In this document: piece after piece, positions 1 to 9,755 of the stretch
Layout: each line of letters starts with the position of its first letter
Position numbering within the stretch: position 1 is the first letter of the stretch
Assembly (NCBI RefSeq): GCF_033095805.1
Contig: NZ_CP109901.1
Coordinates: forward strand, 1,612,001 to 1,676,000
DNA: 64,000 nt
Source: Serratia sp. UGAL515B_01
Lineage (GTDB): Bacteria > Pseudomonadota > Gammaproteobacteria > Enterobacterales > Enterobacteriaceae
Reading direction: 5' to 3'
Made by a program: the position numbers and the translations under genes
Notes under the pieces: model-generated
The model's database searches: none
What the model was told of the DNA's origin: nothing
What the model saw: the letters and a program-made list of their open reading frames with translations, nothing else

Positions 1-59
1 GATCATGTGCTCACTGCATTGACTAATAAAGAATGGCTACCATTAAGCTGAGGCCGCAA

Positions 60-689
60 ATGAAATATGAATTGAATGCTAAAGAAGCCAGAGTTATTGG
101 TTGCCTGCTTGAAAAGCAGGTCACTACGCCCGATCAATATCCACTCTCTTTAAATGCCATTACCTTGGCGACTAATCAGAAAACCAACCGGGAACCGGTG
201 ATGGAGCTGGCAGAAAGTGAGGTGCAGCAGATCCTTGATTTATTGGTGCGAAAACACTTTTTGCGCACGACGAGCGGTTTTGGTAACCGGGTCATAAAAT
301 ATGAGCAGCGTTTTTGTAATTCCGAGTTTGGTCAACTGAAATTATCTCCAGCCGAGGTGGCTGTGGTTACTACACTGTTGTTGCGTGGTGCGCAGACTCC
401 CGGGGAACTACGTACTCGTACTAACCGAATGCATGAATTTAGTGATGTCAGCGAAGTTGAAGAGGTCTTGCAGCAGTTGACAGCGCGTGAGGATGGTCCC
501 TTTGTGGTTCGCCTAGCACGTGAGCCTGGCAGGCGTGAAAGCCGATTTATGCACTTGTTCAGTGGACAGATTGATGAAGCCCCTGTTGAAAAATTAAGGG
601 CTGAAGGTAGTGATCTACACGAACGCGTTGCGGTATTGGAAGCCGAAGTTGCCGTGTTAAAACAGCAACTCCAAGAACTGCTGGCATGA
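60..689 (+). CDS. yceH: YceH, DUF480 family protein
   Basis: Conserved enterobacterial protein of unknown biochemical role, predicted cytoplasmic with two winged-helix-like halves. The protein shows the family signatures [16 protein letters not shown] near the N terminus and [18 protein letters not shown] in the middle, and a leucine-rich coiled-coil tail over about the last 30 residues. An in-frame ATG exists at 33, but the start at 60 ([12 protein letters not shown]) matches the usual family N terminus and has GAGG about 7 bases upstream, giving 209 residues. It sits 7 bp ahead of mviM, as in E. coli. The window opens only 32 bases before the longer start, so the promoter is not visible. 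Confidence 0.9.
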   Translation: MKYELNAKEARVIGCLLEKQVTTPDQYPLSLNAITLATNQKTNREPVMELAESEVQQILDLLVRKHFLRTTSGFGNRVIKYEQRFCNSEFGQLKLSPAEVAVVTTLLLRGAQTPGELRTRTNRMHEFSDVSEVEEVLQQLTAREDGPFVVRLAREPGRRESRFMHLFSGQIDEAPVEKLRAEGSDLHERVAVLEAEVAVLKQQLQELLA

Positions 690-696
690 GAACATC

Positions 697-1614
697 ATGA
701 GTAAATTACGTATTGGCGTCGTCGGATTAGGGGGGATTGCACAGAAAGCCTACCTGCCATTGCTCAGCCAGGCAACGGACTGGCAATTGGTAGGCGGTTT
801 TTCACCCAATCAGCCGAAGGCTCAATTCATCTGCGATAGTTACCGCATGGGCTGTTTTTCCCGTCTTGATAGCCTAGCGCAGCAGTGTGATGCGGTGTTT
901 GTGCACAGTAGTACTGCCAGCCATTTCCATGTGGTTAGTGAATTGCTAAAGCATGGCGTAGATGTTTACGTTGATAAACCGTTAGCGGAAACCCTGCAGC
1001 AAGGAGAGCAACTGGTAGAGCTGGCAAATAAATGTCGTAAGACACTTATGGTTGGCTTTAATCGCCGCTTTGCGCCTCTTTATCGTCAATTGAAACAGCA
1101 AATGCAGTTACCCGCATCAATACGGATGGATAAACATCGTGCTGACAGCGTTGGTCCCAACGATCTCAATTTTACGCTGTTGGATGATTACTTGCATGTA
1201 GTGGATACCGCACTATGGCTGGTTGGTGGTATAGGGAACCTACAGAGTGGTTGCCTGCGTGCTAACGAAGCAGGTGAAATGCTTTACGCTGAACATCACT
1301 TTTCCTGTGGAGAGACACAGGTGACGACCTGTATGCATCGCCGTGCGGGTAGCCAGCGGGAGAGCGTGCATGCGGTAACCGATGGTGCCGTTTATCAAGT
1401 GAATGACATGCGCCAATGGCTGCGCGAAGATCGGTTAGGTGTTGTCGAACAGCCGGTGCCAGGATGGCAAACTATGCTGGCACAGCGTGGTTTTGAAGGG
1501 GCGGTACAGCATTTTATTCAGGCTGTCAGCAATCAGACAGTACCAGAAACCACTGGTGAGCAGGCGCTTCATGCACAACGACTGATTGAAAGTATGCTGC
1601 TTAAGGCCGGGTAA
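697..1614 (+). CDS. mviM: MviM/YceM, Gfo/Idh/MocA-type oxidoreductase
   Basis: Putative NAD(P)-dependent oxidoreductase of 305 residues, close to the E. coli length. An N-terminal Rossmann fold is marked by GVVGLGGIA near residue 7, followed by the family motif VDKPLAE near residue 90 that holds the usual catalytic lysine. The C-terminal substrate domain is complete. The substrate is not known for the family. It lies between yceH (7 bp upstream) and murJ, the conserved order in Enterobacterales, so it may be cotranscribed with yceH. A small GC-rich hairpin follows it before murJ. Confidence 0.9.
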   Translation: MSKLRIGVVGLGGIAQKAYLPLLSQATDWQLVGGFSPNQPKAQFICDSYRMGCFSRLDSLAQQCDAVFVHSSTASHFHVVSELLKHGVDVYVDKPLAETLQQGEQLVELANKCRKTLMVGFNRRFAPLYRQLKQQMQLPASIRMDKHRADSVGPNDLNFTLLDDYLHVVDTALWLVGGIGNLQSGCLRANEAGEMLYAEHHFSCGETQVTTCMHRRAGSQRESVHAVTDGAVYQVNDMRQWLREDRLGVVEQPVPGWQTMLAQRGFEGAVQHFIQAVSNQTVPETTGEQALHAQRLIESMLLKAG

Positions 1615-1678
1615 CCCCATGTAACATATGACGGTAGCTATTACTGGCTTGGGTACGTAGACTATCGCCACTCAACGG

Positions 1679-1698
1679 ACGCCTGCGGATGCAGGCGT
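1679..1698. terminator. Hairpin between mviM and murJ
   Basis: An 8-bp perfect stem (ACGCCTGC / GCAGGCGT) with a GGAT loop. Only a weak T-rich tail follows, so it is either an inefficient terminator or an mRNA-stabilising hairpin. It overlaps a false upstream start at 1689 in the murJ frame. Confidence 0.45.
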
Positions 1699-1733
1699 TG
1701 ATATTTACACATCGTACTCATCAGAAAAACCAC

Positions 1734-3269
1734 ATGAATCTACTAAAATCACTGGCCGCCGTCAGTTCGATGACCATGTTCTCGCGGGTGCTGGGCTTTG
1801 CGCGTGATGCCATTGTTGCTCGCGTCTTTGGTGCAGGGATGGCCACCGATGCTTTCTTTGTGGCATTCAAGTTGCCTAACCTGCTGAGGCGCATTTTTGC
1901 AGAAGGGGCTTTTTCACAGGCGTTTGTCCCCATTCTTGCAGAATACAAAAGTCAACAAGGGGAAGAGGCAACGCGAACCTTTATTGCCTATGTCTCTGGT
2001 TTATTGACGTTAGTGCTTGCCGTGGTGACGATATTAGGAATGTTGGCTGCGCCGTGGGTGATTTACGTTACCGCACCGGGATTTACCGATACGCCGGACA
2101 AGTTTGCTCTCACCTCAGCTCTTTTGCGCATCACTTTTCCTTATATTCTTCTGATTTCACTGGCTTCACTGGTGGGGGCTATCCTTAATACCTGGAATCG
2201 CTTTTCTATTCCGGCGTTTGCGCCCACACTGCTCAACGTCAGTATGATTGGCTTTGCGCTGTTTGCTGCCCCCTATTTCCACCCGCCAGTATTAGCGCTG
2301 GCCTGGGCGGTGCTTGCCGGGGGCGTGCTGCAACTGGGCTACCAGTTACCGCATTTGAAGAAGATAGGCATGCTGGTATTACCGCGCTTGAAGCTGAAAG
2401 ATGCGGGGGTATGGCGAGTGATGCGCCAAATGGGGCCAGCAATTTTAGGCGTTTCTGTTAGCCAGATTTCACTGATTATCAACACCATCTTTGCTTCGTT
2501 CCTGGTTTCTGGGTCTGTTTCATGGATGTATTATGCTGACCGACTGATGGAGTTTCCTTCCGGCGTGCTGGGGGTTGCTCTCGGGACTATCTTGTTGCCT
2601 TCTTTGGCAAAGAGCTTTTCAAGTGGCAATCATGATGAATACAACCGCTTGATGGATTGGGGGTTGCGTTTGTGCTTTTTACTGGCTCTACCCAGTGCCA
2701 TCGCGCTGGGTATTTTGGCCAAACCACTCACTGTCTCACTCTTTCAGTATGGGAAATTCACGGCTTTTGATGCGGCGATGACGCAGCGTGCGTTGGTGGC
2801 TTATTCTGTCGGCCTGATGGGCCTGATTGTGGTGAAAGTACTGGCCCCGGGGTTTTACTCGCGCCAAGACATTAAAACACCTGTCAGGATTGCTATTATC
2901 ACGTTAATCATGACGCAAGTAATGAACCTGATGTTTATTGGCCCATTGAAGCATGCCGGGCTTTCACTCTCAATTGGTCTGGCGGCGTGCCTGAATGCGT
3001 CGCTGCTTTACTGGCAACTGCGTAAGCAGAAGATCTTCCAGCCGCAGCCAGGCTGGGTAACCTTCCTCGTCAAACTGGTGGTGGCTGTGTTAGCCATGTC
3101 TGCCGTTTTGCTGGCGATGATGTGGTTTATGCCAGCCTGGGATCAAGGCAATATGCTGGCCCGCCTGCTGCGTCTGGCAGCGGTTGTTGTGGCCGGGGCG
3201 GTTAGCTATTTTGCTGCGTTGGGGATGTTAGGTTTTCGGCCAAGAGACTTTGCACGACGGGTAGTTTGA
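1734..3269 (+). CDS. murJ: MurJ (MviN), lipid II flippase
   Basis: Integral inner-membrane flippase that moves lipid II across the membrane for peptidoglycan synthesis (MOP superfamily, 14 predicted membrane helices). The start at 1734 gives [20 protein letters not shown] and 511 residues, matching the E. coli N terminus and length; the in-frame ATG at 1689 would add 15 atypical residues. Residues known to be essential in E. coli MurJ are present: Arg18 and Arg24 in [10 protein letters not shown], the arginine in [12 protein letters not shown] (about 52) and the one in [11 protein letters not shown] (about 270). The gene is complete and is an essential cell-wall function. Confidence 0.97.
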   Translation: MNLLKSLAAVSSMTMFSRVLGFARDAIVARVFGAGMATDAFFVAFKLPNLLRRIFAEGAFSQAFVPILAEYKSQQGEEATRTFIAYVSGLLTLVLAVVTILGMLAAPWVIYVTAPGFTDTPDKFALTSALLRITFPYILLISLASLVGAILNTWNRFSIPAFAPTLLNVSMIGFALFAAPYFHPPVLALAWAVLAGGVLQLGYQLPHLKKIGMLVLPRLKLKDAGVWRVMRQMGPAILGVSVSQISLIINTIFASFLVSGSVSWMYYADRLMEFPSGVLGVALGTILLPSLAKSFSSGNHDEYNRLMDWGLRLCFLLALPSAIALGILAKPLTVSLFQYGKFTAFDAAMTQRALVAYSVGLMGLIVVKVLAPGFYSRQDIKTPVRIAIITLIMTQVMNLMFIGPLKHAGLSLSIGLAACLNASLLYWQLRKQKIFQPQPGWVTFLVKLVVAVLAMSAVLLAMMWFMPAWDQGNMLARLLRLAAVVVAGAVSYFAALGMLGFRPRDFARRVV

Positions 3270-3503
3270 TACTGAGCCCTACGATGAGATCGTACTCGTT
3301 AATTGCCAGTAGTGCAGGTGCAGACCCAAAGCCAAAGCCATTGAGATAAAAAAGGCCATAGATGAATTATCATCCACGGCCCTAATTCTCTCGCCATATT
3401 TTTATGCCTAATTCACCCAAACGAGGTTTTTAAGCATTTTGGCGATAAACGATAGCTGCCAAACAGGCGGCTATTCGCTCACTTCTTGTCACTAATACTG
3501 GTT

Positions 3504-5234
3504 TTACATCCGTTCTACGGTATCAATACCTAACGTTTCTAAACCTGTTTTCAGCGTTTTGGCGGTCAGCAAAGCCAACTTCAGGCGACTCTGACGCGTT
3601 TCTTGGCTGTCTGCATTCAGGATCTGGCAGTGTTCGTAGAAACCAGAGAATAGCCCCGCCAGATCGTAAAGATAACTACACATCACGTGTGGCGTCCCTT
3701 CGCGGGCGACGACGGTGATCGTTTCTTCGAACTGTAACAGGCGAGTCGCCAGCGCTATTTCACGCTCATCACTCATAACCAGTGGCAGCGTCAGGTGGCT
3801 TTCATCAACGCCCGCACGTTTGAACACAGAAGCTACGCGGGTGTAGGCATACTGCATATAGGGTGCGGTATTGCCTTCGAAGGCCAGCATGTTGTCCCAA
3901 TCAAAAATGTAGTCAGTTGTCCGGCTTTTTGACAGGTCGGCGTATTTCACCGCGCCGATACCGACAGCATTAGCCACGCTTCGCATTTCATCATCAGGCA
4001 TATCGGGGTTTTTCTCGGCGATCAACTTGCTGGCGCGCTCGATGGCTTCATCCAGCAGATCCGAGAGTTTTACCGTGCCGCCAGAGCGGGTTTTGAATGG
4101 TTTGCCATCTTTACCTAACATCATGCCGAACATATGGTGTTCAAGAGGAACGGAGTCTGGCACATAACCCGCTTTGCGAACGATAGTCCAGGCCTGCATA
4201 AGGTGCTGATGCTGGCGTGAATCGATGTAATACAGAACGCGATCGGCACCCAGAGTCTCGAAACGGTATTTGGCACAGGCGATGTCGGTTGTGGTATACA
4301 AATATCCACCATCCCTTTTCTGGATGATCACCCCCATCGGGTCGCCATCTTTATTCTTATATTCCTCAAGGAAGACAACCGTAGCACCTTCGCTTTCTAC
4401 TGCCAGTCCTTTTGCTTTCAGATCGGCGACAATGTTCGGCAGCATGGTGTTGTACAGGCTTTCACCCATGACGTCATCTTCGCTCAGTGTCACGTTCAAA
4501 CGGTTATAGGTGATCTGGTTCTGCGCCATGGTGATATCAACCAGTTTGCGCCACATTTTCAGGCAGTACTCGTCACCGCCTTGTAGTTTCACGACGTAAC
4601 TACGGGCACGCAGGGCGAACTCTGGGTCTTCGTCGTAGTTTTTCTTTGCTTCGCGGTAAAATTGCTCAAGGTCAGAGAGCCCCATATCACTGGCGTTCTC
4701 GTTTTGCATTTTCTCCAAGTAGGCGATCAACATGCCGAACTGAGTCCCCCAGTCACCAACATGGTTAGCTCGGATGACCTTATGACCCAAAAACTCCTGG
4801 GTGCGAGCAGCGGCATCACCAATGATGGTAGAACGCAGGTGGCCTACGTGCATCTCTTTCGCGACGTTTGGTGCAGAATAGTCGATCACAATGGTTTGTT
4901 GCTTGACCGGAGCTACGCCCAGTTTCGGTGCGCTCAGTGCTACATCGGCCTGACGAGCAACCCACTCGCTGTTCAGGAAAATATTGATAAACCCCGGGCC
5001 TGCGATTTCCACTTTGCTGGCAATATCACCCAGATCAAGCAGTTGCGTGACTTTCTCTGCCAATTGTCGCGGAGGCATACCGAGTTTCTTGGCAACGGAC
5101 ATGACGCCGTTAGCCTGATAATCACCAAACTGCGCTTTAGCGGATTGACGAATCTGAGCTTCGCAATCTGCTGGCGCACCTGCGGCAATCAGCGCCTGGC
5201 TGACTTTATCTGATAGTAGAGCCTGAATATTCAC
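3504..5234 (-). CDS. argS: Arginyl-tRNA synthetase
   Basis: Class I aminoacyl-tRNA synthetase charging tRNA-Arg. The 576-residue protein has the N-terminal Arg-tRNA synthetase domain, the HIGH-type signature in [11 protein letters not shown] near residue 125, the [13 protein letters not shown] loop that stands in for a canonical KMSKS in this enzyme, and the C-terminal DALR anticodon-binding domain. Length equals the E. coli enzyme. It is convergent with murJ and divergent from yecM across a 561-bp gap. In E. coli argS and yecM are also neighbours but lie far from mviN, so this junction is a rearrangement relative to E. coli. Confidence 0.97.
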   Translation of the reverse strand: MNIQALLSDKVSQALIAAGAPADCEAQIRQSAKAQFGDYQANGVMSVAKKLGMPPRQLAEKVTQLLDLGDIASKVEIAGPGFINIFLNSEWVARQADVALSAPKLGVAPVKQQTIVIDYSAPNVAKEMHVGHLRSTIIGDAAARTQEFLGHKVIRANHVGDWGTQFGMLIAYLEKMQNENASDMGLSDLEQFYREAKKNYDEDPEFALRARSYVVKLQGGDEYCLKMWRKLVDITMAQNQITYNRLNVTLSEDDVMGESLYNTMLPNIVADLKAKGLAVESEGATVVFLEEYKNKDGDPMGVIIQKRDGGYLYTTTDIACAKYRFETLGADRVLYYIDSRQHQHLMQAWTIVRKAGYVPDSVPLEHHMFGMMLGKDGKPFKTRSGGTVKLSDLLDEAIERASKLIAEKNPDMPDDEMRSVANAVGIGAVKYADLSKSRTTDYIFDWDNMLAFEGNTAPYMQYAYTRVASVFKRAGVDESHLTLPLVMSDEREIALATRLLQFEETITVVAREGTPHVMCSYLYDLAGLFSGFYEHCQILNADSQETRQSRLKLALLTAKTLKTGLETLGIDTVERM

Positions 5235-5795
5235 CGGGTTACCTTAATAACGAACGAGGGCGGCACATACGCCCTTCGGATTCAACGGTGGTTCCATACC
5301 CGTCATCCTTCAAGTTGCATCCATTCTGATGACTTGAAATCCAAAGAGTATGTGGCCGTAAATTGTATCGGCGACCAACCACAAAACAGGCGATGATTGT
5401 AACCGATCAGACAGGCCACGTCAGTAACTGACGCGGGATGATGGTGCGAAAGGAGAGTAAAAAAGTATGATGAAAAAGCGTTATCTACGGGATGTAAATC
5501 TGGTGTAAAAACCTACAGATTATTGATGCTTTAGCGTTTTCTATTGTGATGCTCGTATTGCGCATATATGCGCTCAACGGTCGGCTAATCTGCATCACTC
5601 AAAACCGTAGTATTATTTCGCTCAGGGATTTAGGTAATTGCCCTTTGTTGTTTAACCGTTTTATAGCCCGGACATTAAGTTTTAATTAATGAAAACAATG
5701 AATTGAATATCCTATTGGTAAATTTGCTTCAGTAGCATTCAACAGGTAAATTATGGGTCTTCTTTCTGCACATCCTTGGAACAACTGAGACCCCT
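5235..5795. other. argS-yecM divergent intergenic region
   Basis: No coding sequence is supported here. It must contain the argS promoter (leftward) and the yecM promoter (rightward). The left part holds a short palindromic repeat (5296-5351). The rest, from about 5400 to 5790, is AT-rich with no operator I can name. Confidence 0.6.
5296..5351. repeat. Short palindromic intergenic repeat, copy 1
   Basis: An imperfect inverted pair: ATACCCGTCATCCTTCAAGTT on the left answered by ACTTGAAATCCAAAGAGTAT on the right. The core CGTCATNCTTCAAGTTGCA recurs at 6702, 7045-7067, 8997, 20022 and 60446 in this window. It resembles the palindromic repeats spread through Yersinia and Serratia intergenic DNA. 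Confidence 0.65.
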
Positions 5796-6359
5796 ATGGC
5801 CCACCTGTCATCGATTGACGCACTTAATGATCTGGCAATGGATTTACCCCGTTTTGAATTGGCGCTAGAGCAGTTTGCGCAAAAATTACATCTCGATCTT
5901 GCACAGTTCAAGGCTGACCATATCTCGGTTCGTTGTCATCAGAATACAACTGCCGATCGTTGGCGAAGTGGGTTTATGCAGTGTGGTTCCTTACTCTCGG
6001 AAACGATGATAAATGGCAGGCCAATTTGTCTGTTCGATCTTGCAATCCCTGTCAAACTTGGCCCCTGGCAGATAGACTGCATAGAACTGCCTTATCCAGG
6101 TGAAAAGCGCTATCCCCATGAAGGATGGGAGCATGTGGAGTTAGTATTGAGTGGCGATCCTGCTACGCTATACGCACGTGCATTAGAACAACTGGCAGAC
6201 GAAGCTTTGTTACTACCGGGAATTAAGCTTAAGCAGAGTTCGCCAAGTGCCGAGGGGGAGCGTTTGCCAAACCCAACGCTGGCGATCACCGACGGCAACA
6301 TAACTGTTAAATTCCATCCATATCATATTCGCGACATTGTGGCCAGCGAGAGCGCCTAG
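5796..6359 (+). CDS. yecM: YecM, VOC-superfamily protein
   Basis: A 187-residue cytoplasmic protein of the YecM family, with a fold related to the vicinal-oxygen-chelate (glyoxalase) superfamily; biochemical function is unknown. The features PYPGEKRYPHEGWEHVELV and the C-terminal TVKFHPY supply His/Glu residues typical of the metal-site region. It stands divergent from argS, the conserved E. coli neighbour. Its stop codon overlaps by 4 bp the truncated end of the convergent aminotransferase pseudogene, showing that a deletion stopped exactly at the end of this gene. Confidence 0.85.
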   Translation: MAHLSSIDALNDLAMDLPRFELALEQFAQKLHLDLAQFKADHISVRCHQNTTADRWRSGFMQCGSLLSETMINGRPICLFDLAIPVKLGPWQIDCIELPYPGEKRYPHEGWEHVELVLSGDPATLYARALEQLADEALLLPGIKLKQSSPSAEGERLPNPTLAITDGNITVKFHPYHIRDIVASESA

Positions 6360-6667
6360 CTGCTATGAACGCTTTGGGCCGCTGATTCAACCACTCCCGG
6401 TAACAAAACCACCCATTCAGGCTTGATGCTCCATCCGTAGCGCTCTAACATGCGCTGGGTAAAAACCGTAACAAGCTCAGGGGATGGATAACCGTAACCA
6501 AAAATGCCATGTAAAACACGTTGTTGCAGTGCTTTGATCACGGAGGGTGGAGAGAGGAAGTCAGTATCAGCGACCCAAAGCGGGATAACGTCCCGGTCAC
6601 GATATTTACCCCACTTAACGCTATCGCTGTGACTGCGGTCGACCCATTGATCAAAATTGAATGACAT
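6356..6667 (-). pseudogene. PatB/MalY-type PLP aminotransferase, N-terminal fragment
   Basis: A 103-residue open frame matching only the N-terminal quarter of the roughly 390-residue PatB/MalY family (cystathionine beta-lyase or aminotransferase, fold-type I PLP). Recognisable pieces are SVKWGKYRDRDVIPLWVADT, HGIFGYGYPSPEL and VVLLPGVVESA. After that the frame runs into unrelated sequence and stops within the last codons of convergent yecM. The PLP lysine and the whole large domain are missing, so it cannot be active. The remainder was probably removed by deletion. Confidence 0.75.
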
Positions 6668-6701
6668 AGTTATCCCCCTGAGTCAGTTCGTTACGTAGGT
6701 C

Positions 6702-7067
6702 TATACTTCAAGTTCATTCAAGTTGCAGGACAAAAACGCGATGCGTTTTTGAGCGGCGCTTGTGCTGCCCCCGGTGGGGTGGTGCCTAAATTTGGGCGAG
6801 TAACGCAATAAGCGAACAAGACCCTAGGCTGCGTCCCTTAACTGTACGCGAACAACGCAGCAATGCACGTCAATGGCGTCAGCCCGTAGGGGCTGCGACG
6901 GCACCACGGACAGTTAAGGGACACAGCCTAGAAACATAGTTCACTATGTGACAGGGGGATGGGCTGGTTTGAACGCTAAGAGCCATTGCTCTTCAGGGCG
7001 AGTCCCACGGATGGGACGAGAAACCGTGGTAACCCTAACCCCTGCAGCTTGAAGGACGACGAGTATA
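6702..7067. repeat. Long palindromic repeat element with nested mini-IS
   Basis: The region starts with TATACTTCAAGTTCATTCAAG and ends with CAGCTTGAAGGACGACGAGTA, so its ends are inverted copies of the short palindromic repeat. Its interior (GACAAAAACGCGATGCGTTTTTGAGCG, read in pieces) resembles the interior of the element at 20022-20203. A 102-bp mini-IS (6827-6928) is nested inside. No coding frame is supported. Confidence 0.6.
6827..6928. mobile_element. 102-bp IS5-type MITE flanked by TA
   Basis: Terminal inverted repeats GGCTGCGTCCCTTAACTGT and ACAGTTAAGGGACACAGCC bound a 102-bp unit with a TA dinucleotide on each side (6825-6826 and 6929-6930), the target duplication expected of the IS427 group of the IS5 family. 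The right inner part (CTGCGACGGCACCACGGAC) is shared with both ends of the large element at 39996-43982. It has no transposase, so it would be non-autonomous. Confidence 0.75.
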
Positions 7068-7250
7068 AAACCTACGGCTATATTCTGTGAGGATGTGCTG
7101 TGGATCTCAAGCTGCTTGTAAGGTTACGCTGGAATCGCTCTGTTAGTGAGGTTTTAACCTTGCTCAGCGCCGCTGAGTCAGTGACCACCGCTTGAGAAAC
7201 GCAGGATATCATTATTCCTGCTGTGTTTTTGGCCGTTTTTGGGGGTAACA

Positions 7251-8009
7251 ATGATTAAACTGGAAGTCTGTTGCTATAGCGTAGATTGTGCGATAACGGC
7301 TGAACAGGCAGGTGCAGACCGTGTTGAATTGTGTGCAGGTCAAGCTGAAGGAGGATTGACGCCCAGTTTTGGATCTCTAAGACTGGCTAGGGAAAGGCTG
7401 ACGCTCCCCGTTCACCCGATAGTACGCCCACGTGGAGGGGATTTCTGCTATAACGCCTCGGAGTTCGACGTCATAAAGGATGATATTGCGCAAATTCGCG
7501 AGATGGGTTTTGCCGGCGTGGTGGTCGGTATGCTGGATGACGAAGGGCATATTGATCTACCGCGTATGCGTGACGTAATGAAATTGAGTGGAGATATGGC
7601 CGTCACTTTCCACCGGGCTTTTGACATGTGCCAAAACCCAATGGTGGCACTGGCTCAACTGACACAGTTAGGTGTAGCGCGTATTCTCACTTCGGGCCAA
7701 CAGCAAAATGCGGAGCTGGGGCTGCCATTGCTGCGCGATCTGGCGCGTGCTAGCCAAGGGCCAGTTGTCATGGCGGGGGCTGGTGTACGTTTGAGTAATA
7801 TGCATAAATTTGTCGATATTGGTATTCAGGAATTACATAGTTCTGCCAAGCAGACAGTGCCTTCAACCATGCGTTACCGAAAAGCAGGGGTAACTATGTC
7901 TTCAGACAACGAATTCGATGAGTTTAGCCATTACTGCGTAGATGGGGATATGGTAGAAGCAATGAAAAACGCGTTAATGTTAATGAAGCCCTCACTGACC
8001 AACGTTTGA
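7251..8009 (+). CDS. cutC: CutC family protein
   Basis: TIM-barrel protein of the CutC family, historically linked to copper homeostasis in E. coli; its true reaction is unresolved. The start at 7251 ([14 protein letters not shown]) follows a GGGGG-type ribosome site and matches the family N terminus; a TTG at 7239 in the same frame is rejected. Family motifs [19 protein letters not shown] and [10 protein letters not shown] are intact, for 252 residues. Upstream DNA is repeat-derived, and a hairpin with a T-run near 7201-7230 may separate it from former upstream transcription. Confidence 0.9.
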   Translation: MIKLEVCCYSVDCAITAEQAGADRVELCAGQAEGGLTPSFGSLRLARERLTLPVHPIVRPRGGDFCYNASEFDVIKDDIAQIREMGFAGVVVGMLDDEGHIDLPRMRDVMKLSGDMAVTFHRAFDMCQNPMVALAQLTQLGVARILTSGQQQNAELGLPLLRDLARASQGPVVMAGAGVRLSNMHKFVDIGIQELHSSAKQTVPSTMRYRKAGVTMSSDNEFDEFSHYCVDGDMVEAMKNALMLMKPSLTNV

Positions 8010-8070
8010 AGCTGCGAGAAAAAGTAGCCAGCGGTGAACATGCGCGGGCACAGCTGATAGTGTATTACCT

Positions 8071-8113
8071 AAGTCACTCTATATTGCCTATCATTTGCAA
8101 CATAGAGTGACTT
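8071..8113. repeat. 12-bp inverted repeat after cutC
   Basis: Arms AAGTCACTCTAT (8071-8082) and ATAGAGTGACTT (8102-8113) form a perfect 12-bp stem around a 19-base loop. It lies between cutC and hinT. It may act as a rho-independent-like 3' end for cutC although no clean T-run follows. Confidence 0.6.
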
Positions 8114-8235
8114 GAATTAACTCTAATTGAGTGATTCTGCATCAATTAACGCTTAAAGCTCGCAATCGGGTTGAAAACAGGAGAATTTGTCACTCATACT
8201 GCGTGAACCTTTTTACGCTGAACAAGGAGTTCCGA

Positions 8236-8586
8236 ATGGCCGAAGAAACTATTTTCAGTAAAATAATCCGCCGTGAAATTCCAGCGGATGTGATCTATCA
8301 GGATGAGTTGGTCACTGCATTCCGTGACATTTCTCCACAAGCTCCCACTCACATACTGATCGTGCCAAACATTCTCATCCCCACGGTGAATGACGTTAAA
8401 GTTGAGCATGAGGCTGCATTAGGCCGTATGGTTACCGTCGCGGCCAAACTTGCAGAGCAGGAAGGGATTGCCGAAGATGGTTATCGTTTGGTCATCAATT
8501 GTAATCGTCATGGTGGGCAAGAGGTCTACCATATCCATATGCACTTGGTGGGCGGGCGCGTATTAGGCCCGATGCTGCCACGTTAA
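8236..8586 (+). CDS. hinT: HinT purine nucleoside phosphoramidase
   Basis: Histidine-triad hydrolase of 116 residues that cleaves adenosine phosphoramidates and aminoacyl-adenylates. The triad HIHMH sits at residues 99-103 and is followed by [11 protein letters not shown], the typical C terminus. The start at 8236 ([10 protein letters not shown]) has AAGGAG 8 bases upstream; the longer frame back to 8131 lacks family similarity. It heads the conserved hinT-ycfL-lpoB-thiK-nagZ-ycfP run. Confidence 0.96.
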   Translation: MAEETIFSKIIRREIPADVIYQDELVTAFRDISPQAPTHILIVPNILIPTVNDVKVEHEAALGRMVTVAAKLAEQEGIAEDGYRLVINCNRHGGQEVYHIHMHLVGGRVLGPMLPR

Positions 8587-8599
8587 CAGGAGAAAGACC

Positions 8600-8989
8600 A
8601 TGCGCTGTTTCGATACAATGCGTTATTTGATGGCGCTGGTGCTCTCTACCGCAATGCTCATGGGGTGCAGTGGTCCGCAGGAAATTGCCGTTAACCATCG
8701 ACAAACCGTAGTGATGGACCCATCGGTACTGACGGCGGGTATTTGGGCGGACAGCCCGTCTATTACCGAGGATTCAGGGGGTTTAGTAGCCAGATCGCTG
8801 CTCAACAATACCCTGAGTACTCCGGTAACGGTGCGTTATCGTTTCTACTGGTATGATAAGCAGGGGTTGGATATTCTGCCCTTTGAAGCACCGCGAACGG
8901 TGACTGTTGCAGCGACCTCAGATGCCAAGATTGAATCGCTCAATAGCCATACTGATGCCAAGCGTGTGCGTCTATATGTATTCCTCTAA
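8600..8989 (+). CDS. ycfL: YcfL, DUF1425 lipoprotein
   Basis: A 129-residue predicted outer-membrane lipoprotein of unknown function. A hydrophobic leader ends in the lipobox LMGC near residue 22, and the next residue is Ser, consistent with outer-membrane sorting. An AGGAG site lies 8 bases ahead of the ATG, and the gene begins 13 bp after hinT. Position between hinT and lpoB is the same as in E. coli, so a link to peptidoglycan synthesis is plausible but not shown. Confidence 0.9.
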   Translation: MRCFDTMRYLMALVLSTAMLMGCSGPQEIAVNHRQTVVMDPSVLTAGIWADSPSITEDSGGLVARSLLNNTLSTPVTVRYRFYWYDKQGLDILPFEAPRTVTVAATSDAKIESLNSHTDAKRVRLYVFL

Positions 8990-8996
8990 ATATTTA

Positions 8997-9050
8997 TACT
9001 CGTCATACTTTAAGTTGCCTTAATGCAACTCGAATTATTTAGAGTATATA
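8997..9050. repeat. Short palindromic intergenic repeat, copy 2
   Basis: TATACTCGTCATACTTTAAG on the left is answered by CTCGAATTATTTAGAGTATA on the right. It sits between ycfL and lpoB. Beyond it, to 9170, no further element is evident except the ribosome site GGGAGAAGGGAA ahead of lpoB. Confidence 0.65.
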
Positions 9051-9170
9051 CCCGTCGTCTTCCATGCAATTCACCGTTAGCGGTTACCTGCTTGGGTAGG
9101 CTATGGGAGCGAATTGTGCGTTTTGTTGTAACTTGAGAACCTTGCGTATAGGTCCCATGGGAGAAGGGAA

Positions 9171-9755
9171 ATGAAAAAGTTTCTATTTGTGGCGATAGCC
9201 GCGTTAGTGTTGACGGGCTGTCCGTCGCGTCCACCCGAACCATCACAGCCACCAGTGACGGTTAAACCGGTGCCGCAGCCAGAACCAAAACAAGAACCTC
9301 AGCCACCGACTGGCGAACTCGTTCCTCAGCCACCGAAGATTCAGCAACTGGATTGGTTGAGCAGCGTTCAACCCTTGGTGAATCAGATGTTGACAGCCGA
9401 GGGGGTAATACCAGGTAGCGTGCTGTTATTGGATAGTGTTAAGAACAGCACCAATGGGTCACTGCAGATTGCTAAAGCAACTTCGGCCTTGTATGAGGCG
9501 CTGGCTTCCAACAAGGCTTTTACTCTAGTTCCTCATGCGCAGCTGGTGACGGCTAAACAGACGCTAGGCCTGTCGACAGAAGACAGTCTGGGGTCGCGTA
9601 CTAAGGCTATCGGTCTGGCACGAATTGTTGGTGCCCAGTATGTACTGTATAGCGATGTCAGTGGCGACGTGAAGTCACCGACAATGGAAATGCAACTGAT
9701 GCTGGTGCAAACCGGTGAGATCGTCTGGTCGGGTAATGGCAACGTCATACAGTGA
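9171..9755 (+). CDS. lpoB: LpoB, outer-membrane activator of PBP1B
   Basis: Lipoprotein of 194 residues that reaches through the periplasm to activate the peptidoglycan synthase PBP1B. It has a short leader with lipobox LTGC, a Pro/Gln/Lys/Glu-rich flexible stretch (about residues 20-60) and a globular C-terminal domain with the family motif VGAQYVLYSDVSGDV. Length is close to the E. coli protein (about 213). It overlaps thiK by 20 bp, so the two are translated from one transcript. Confidence 0.93.
   Translation: MKKFLFVAIAALVLTGCPSRPPEPSQPPVTVKPVPQPEPKQEPQPPTGELVPQPPKIQQLDWLSSVQPLVNQMLTAEGVIPGSVLLLDSVKNSTNGSLQIAKATSALYEALASNKAFTLVPHAQLVTAKQTLGLSTEDSLGSRTKAIGLARIVGAQYVLYSDVSGDVKSPTMEMQLMLVQTGEIVWSGNGNVIQ

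Noticed and set aside
7977..8110. A frame overlapping the end of cutC and running on ([20 protein letters not shown])
   Set aside because: It looks protein-like but has no start or ribosome site outside cutC, and cutC itself ends at a normal place. Most likely a chance frame or residue of deleted DNA.
8131..8235. Upstream extension of hinT by 35 codons
   Set aside because: The extra residues match nothing in the family, while the internal ATG has a strong AAGGAG site.
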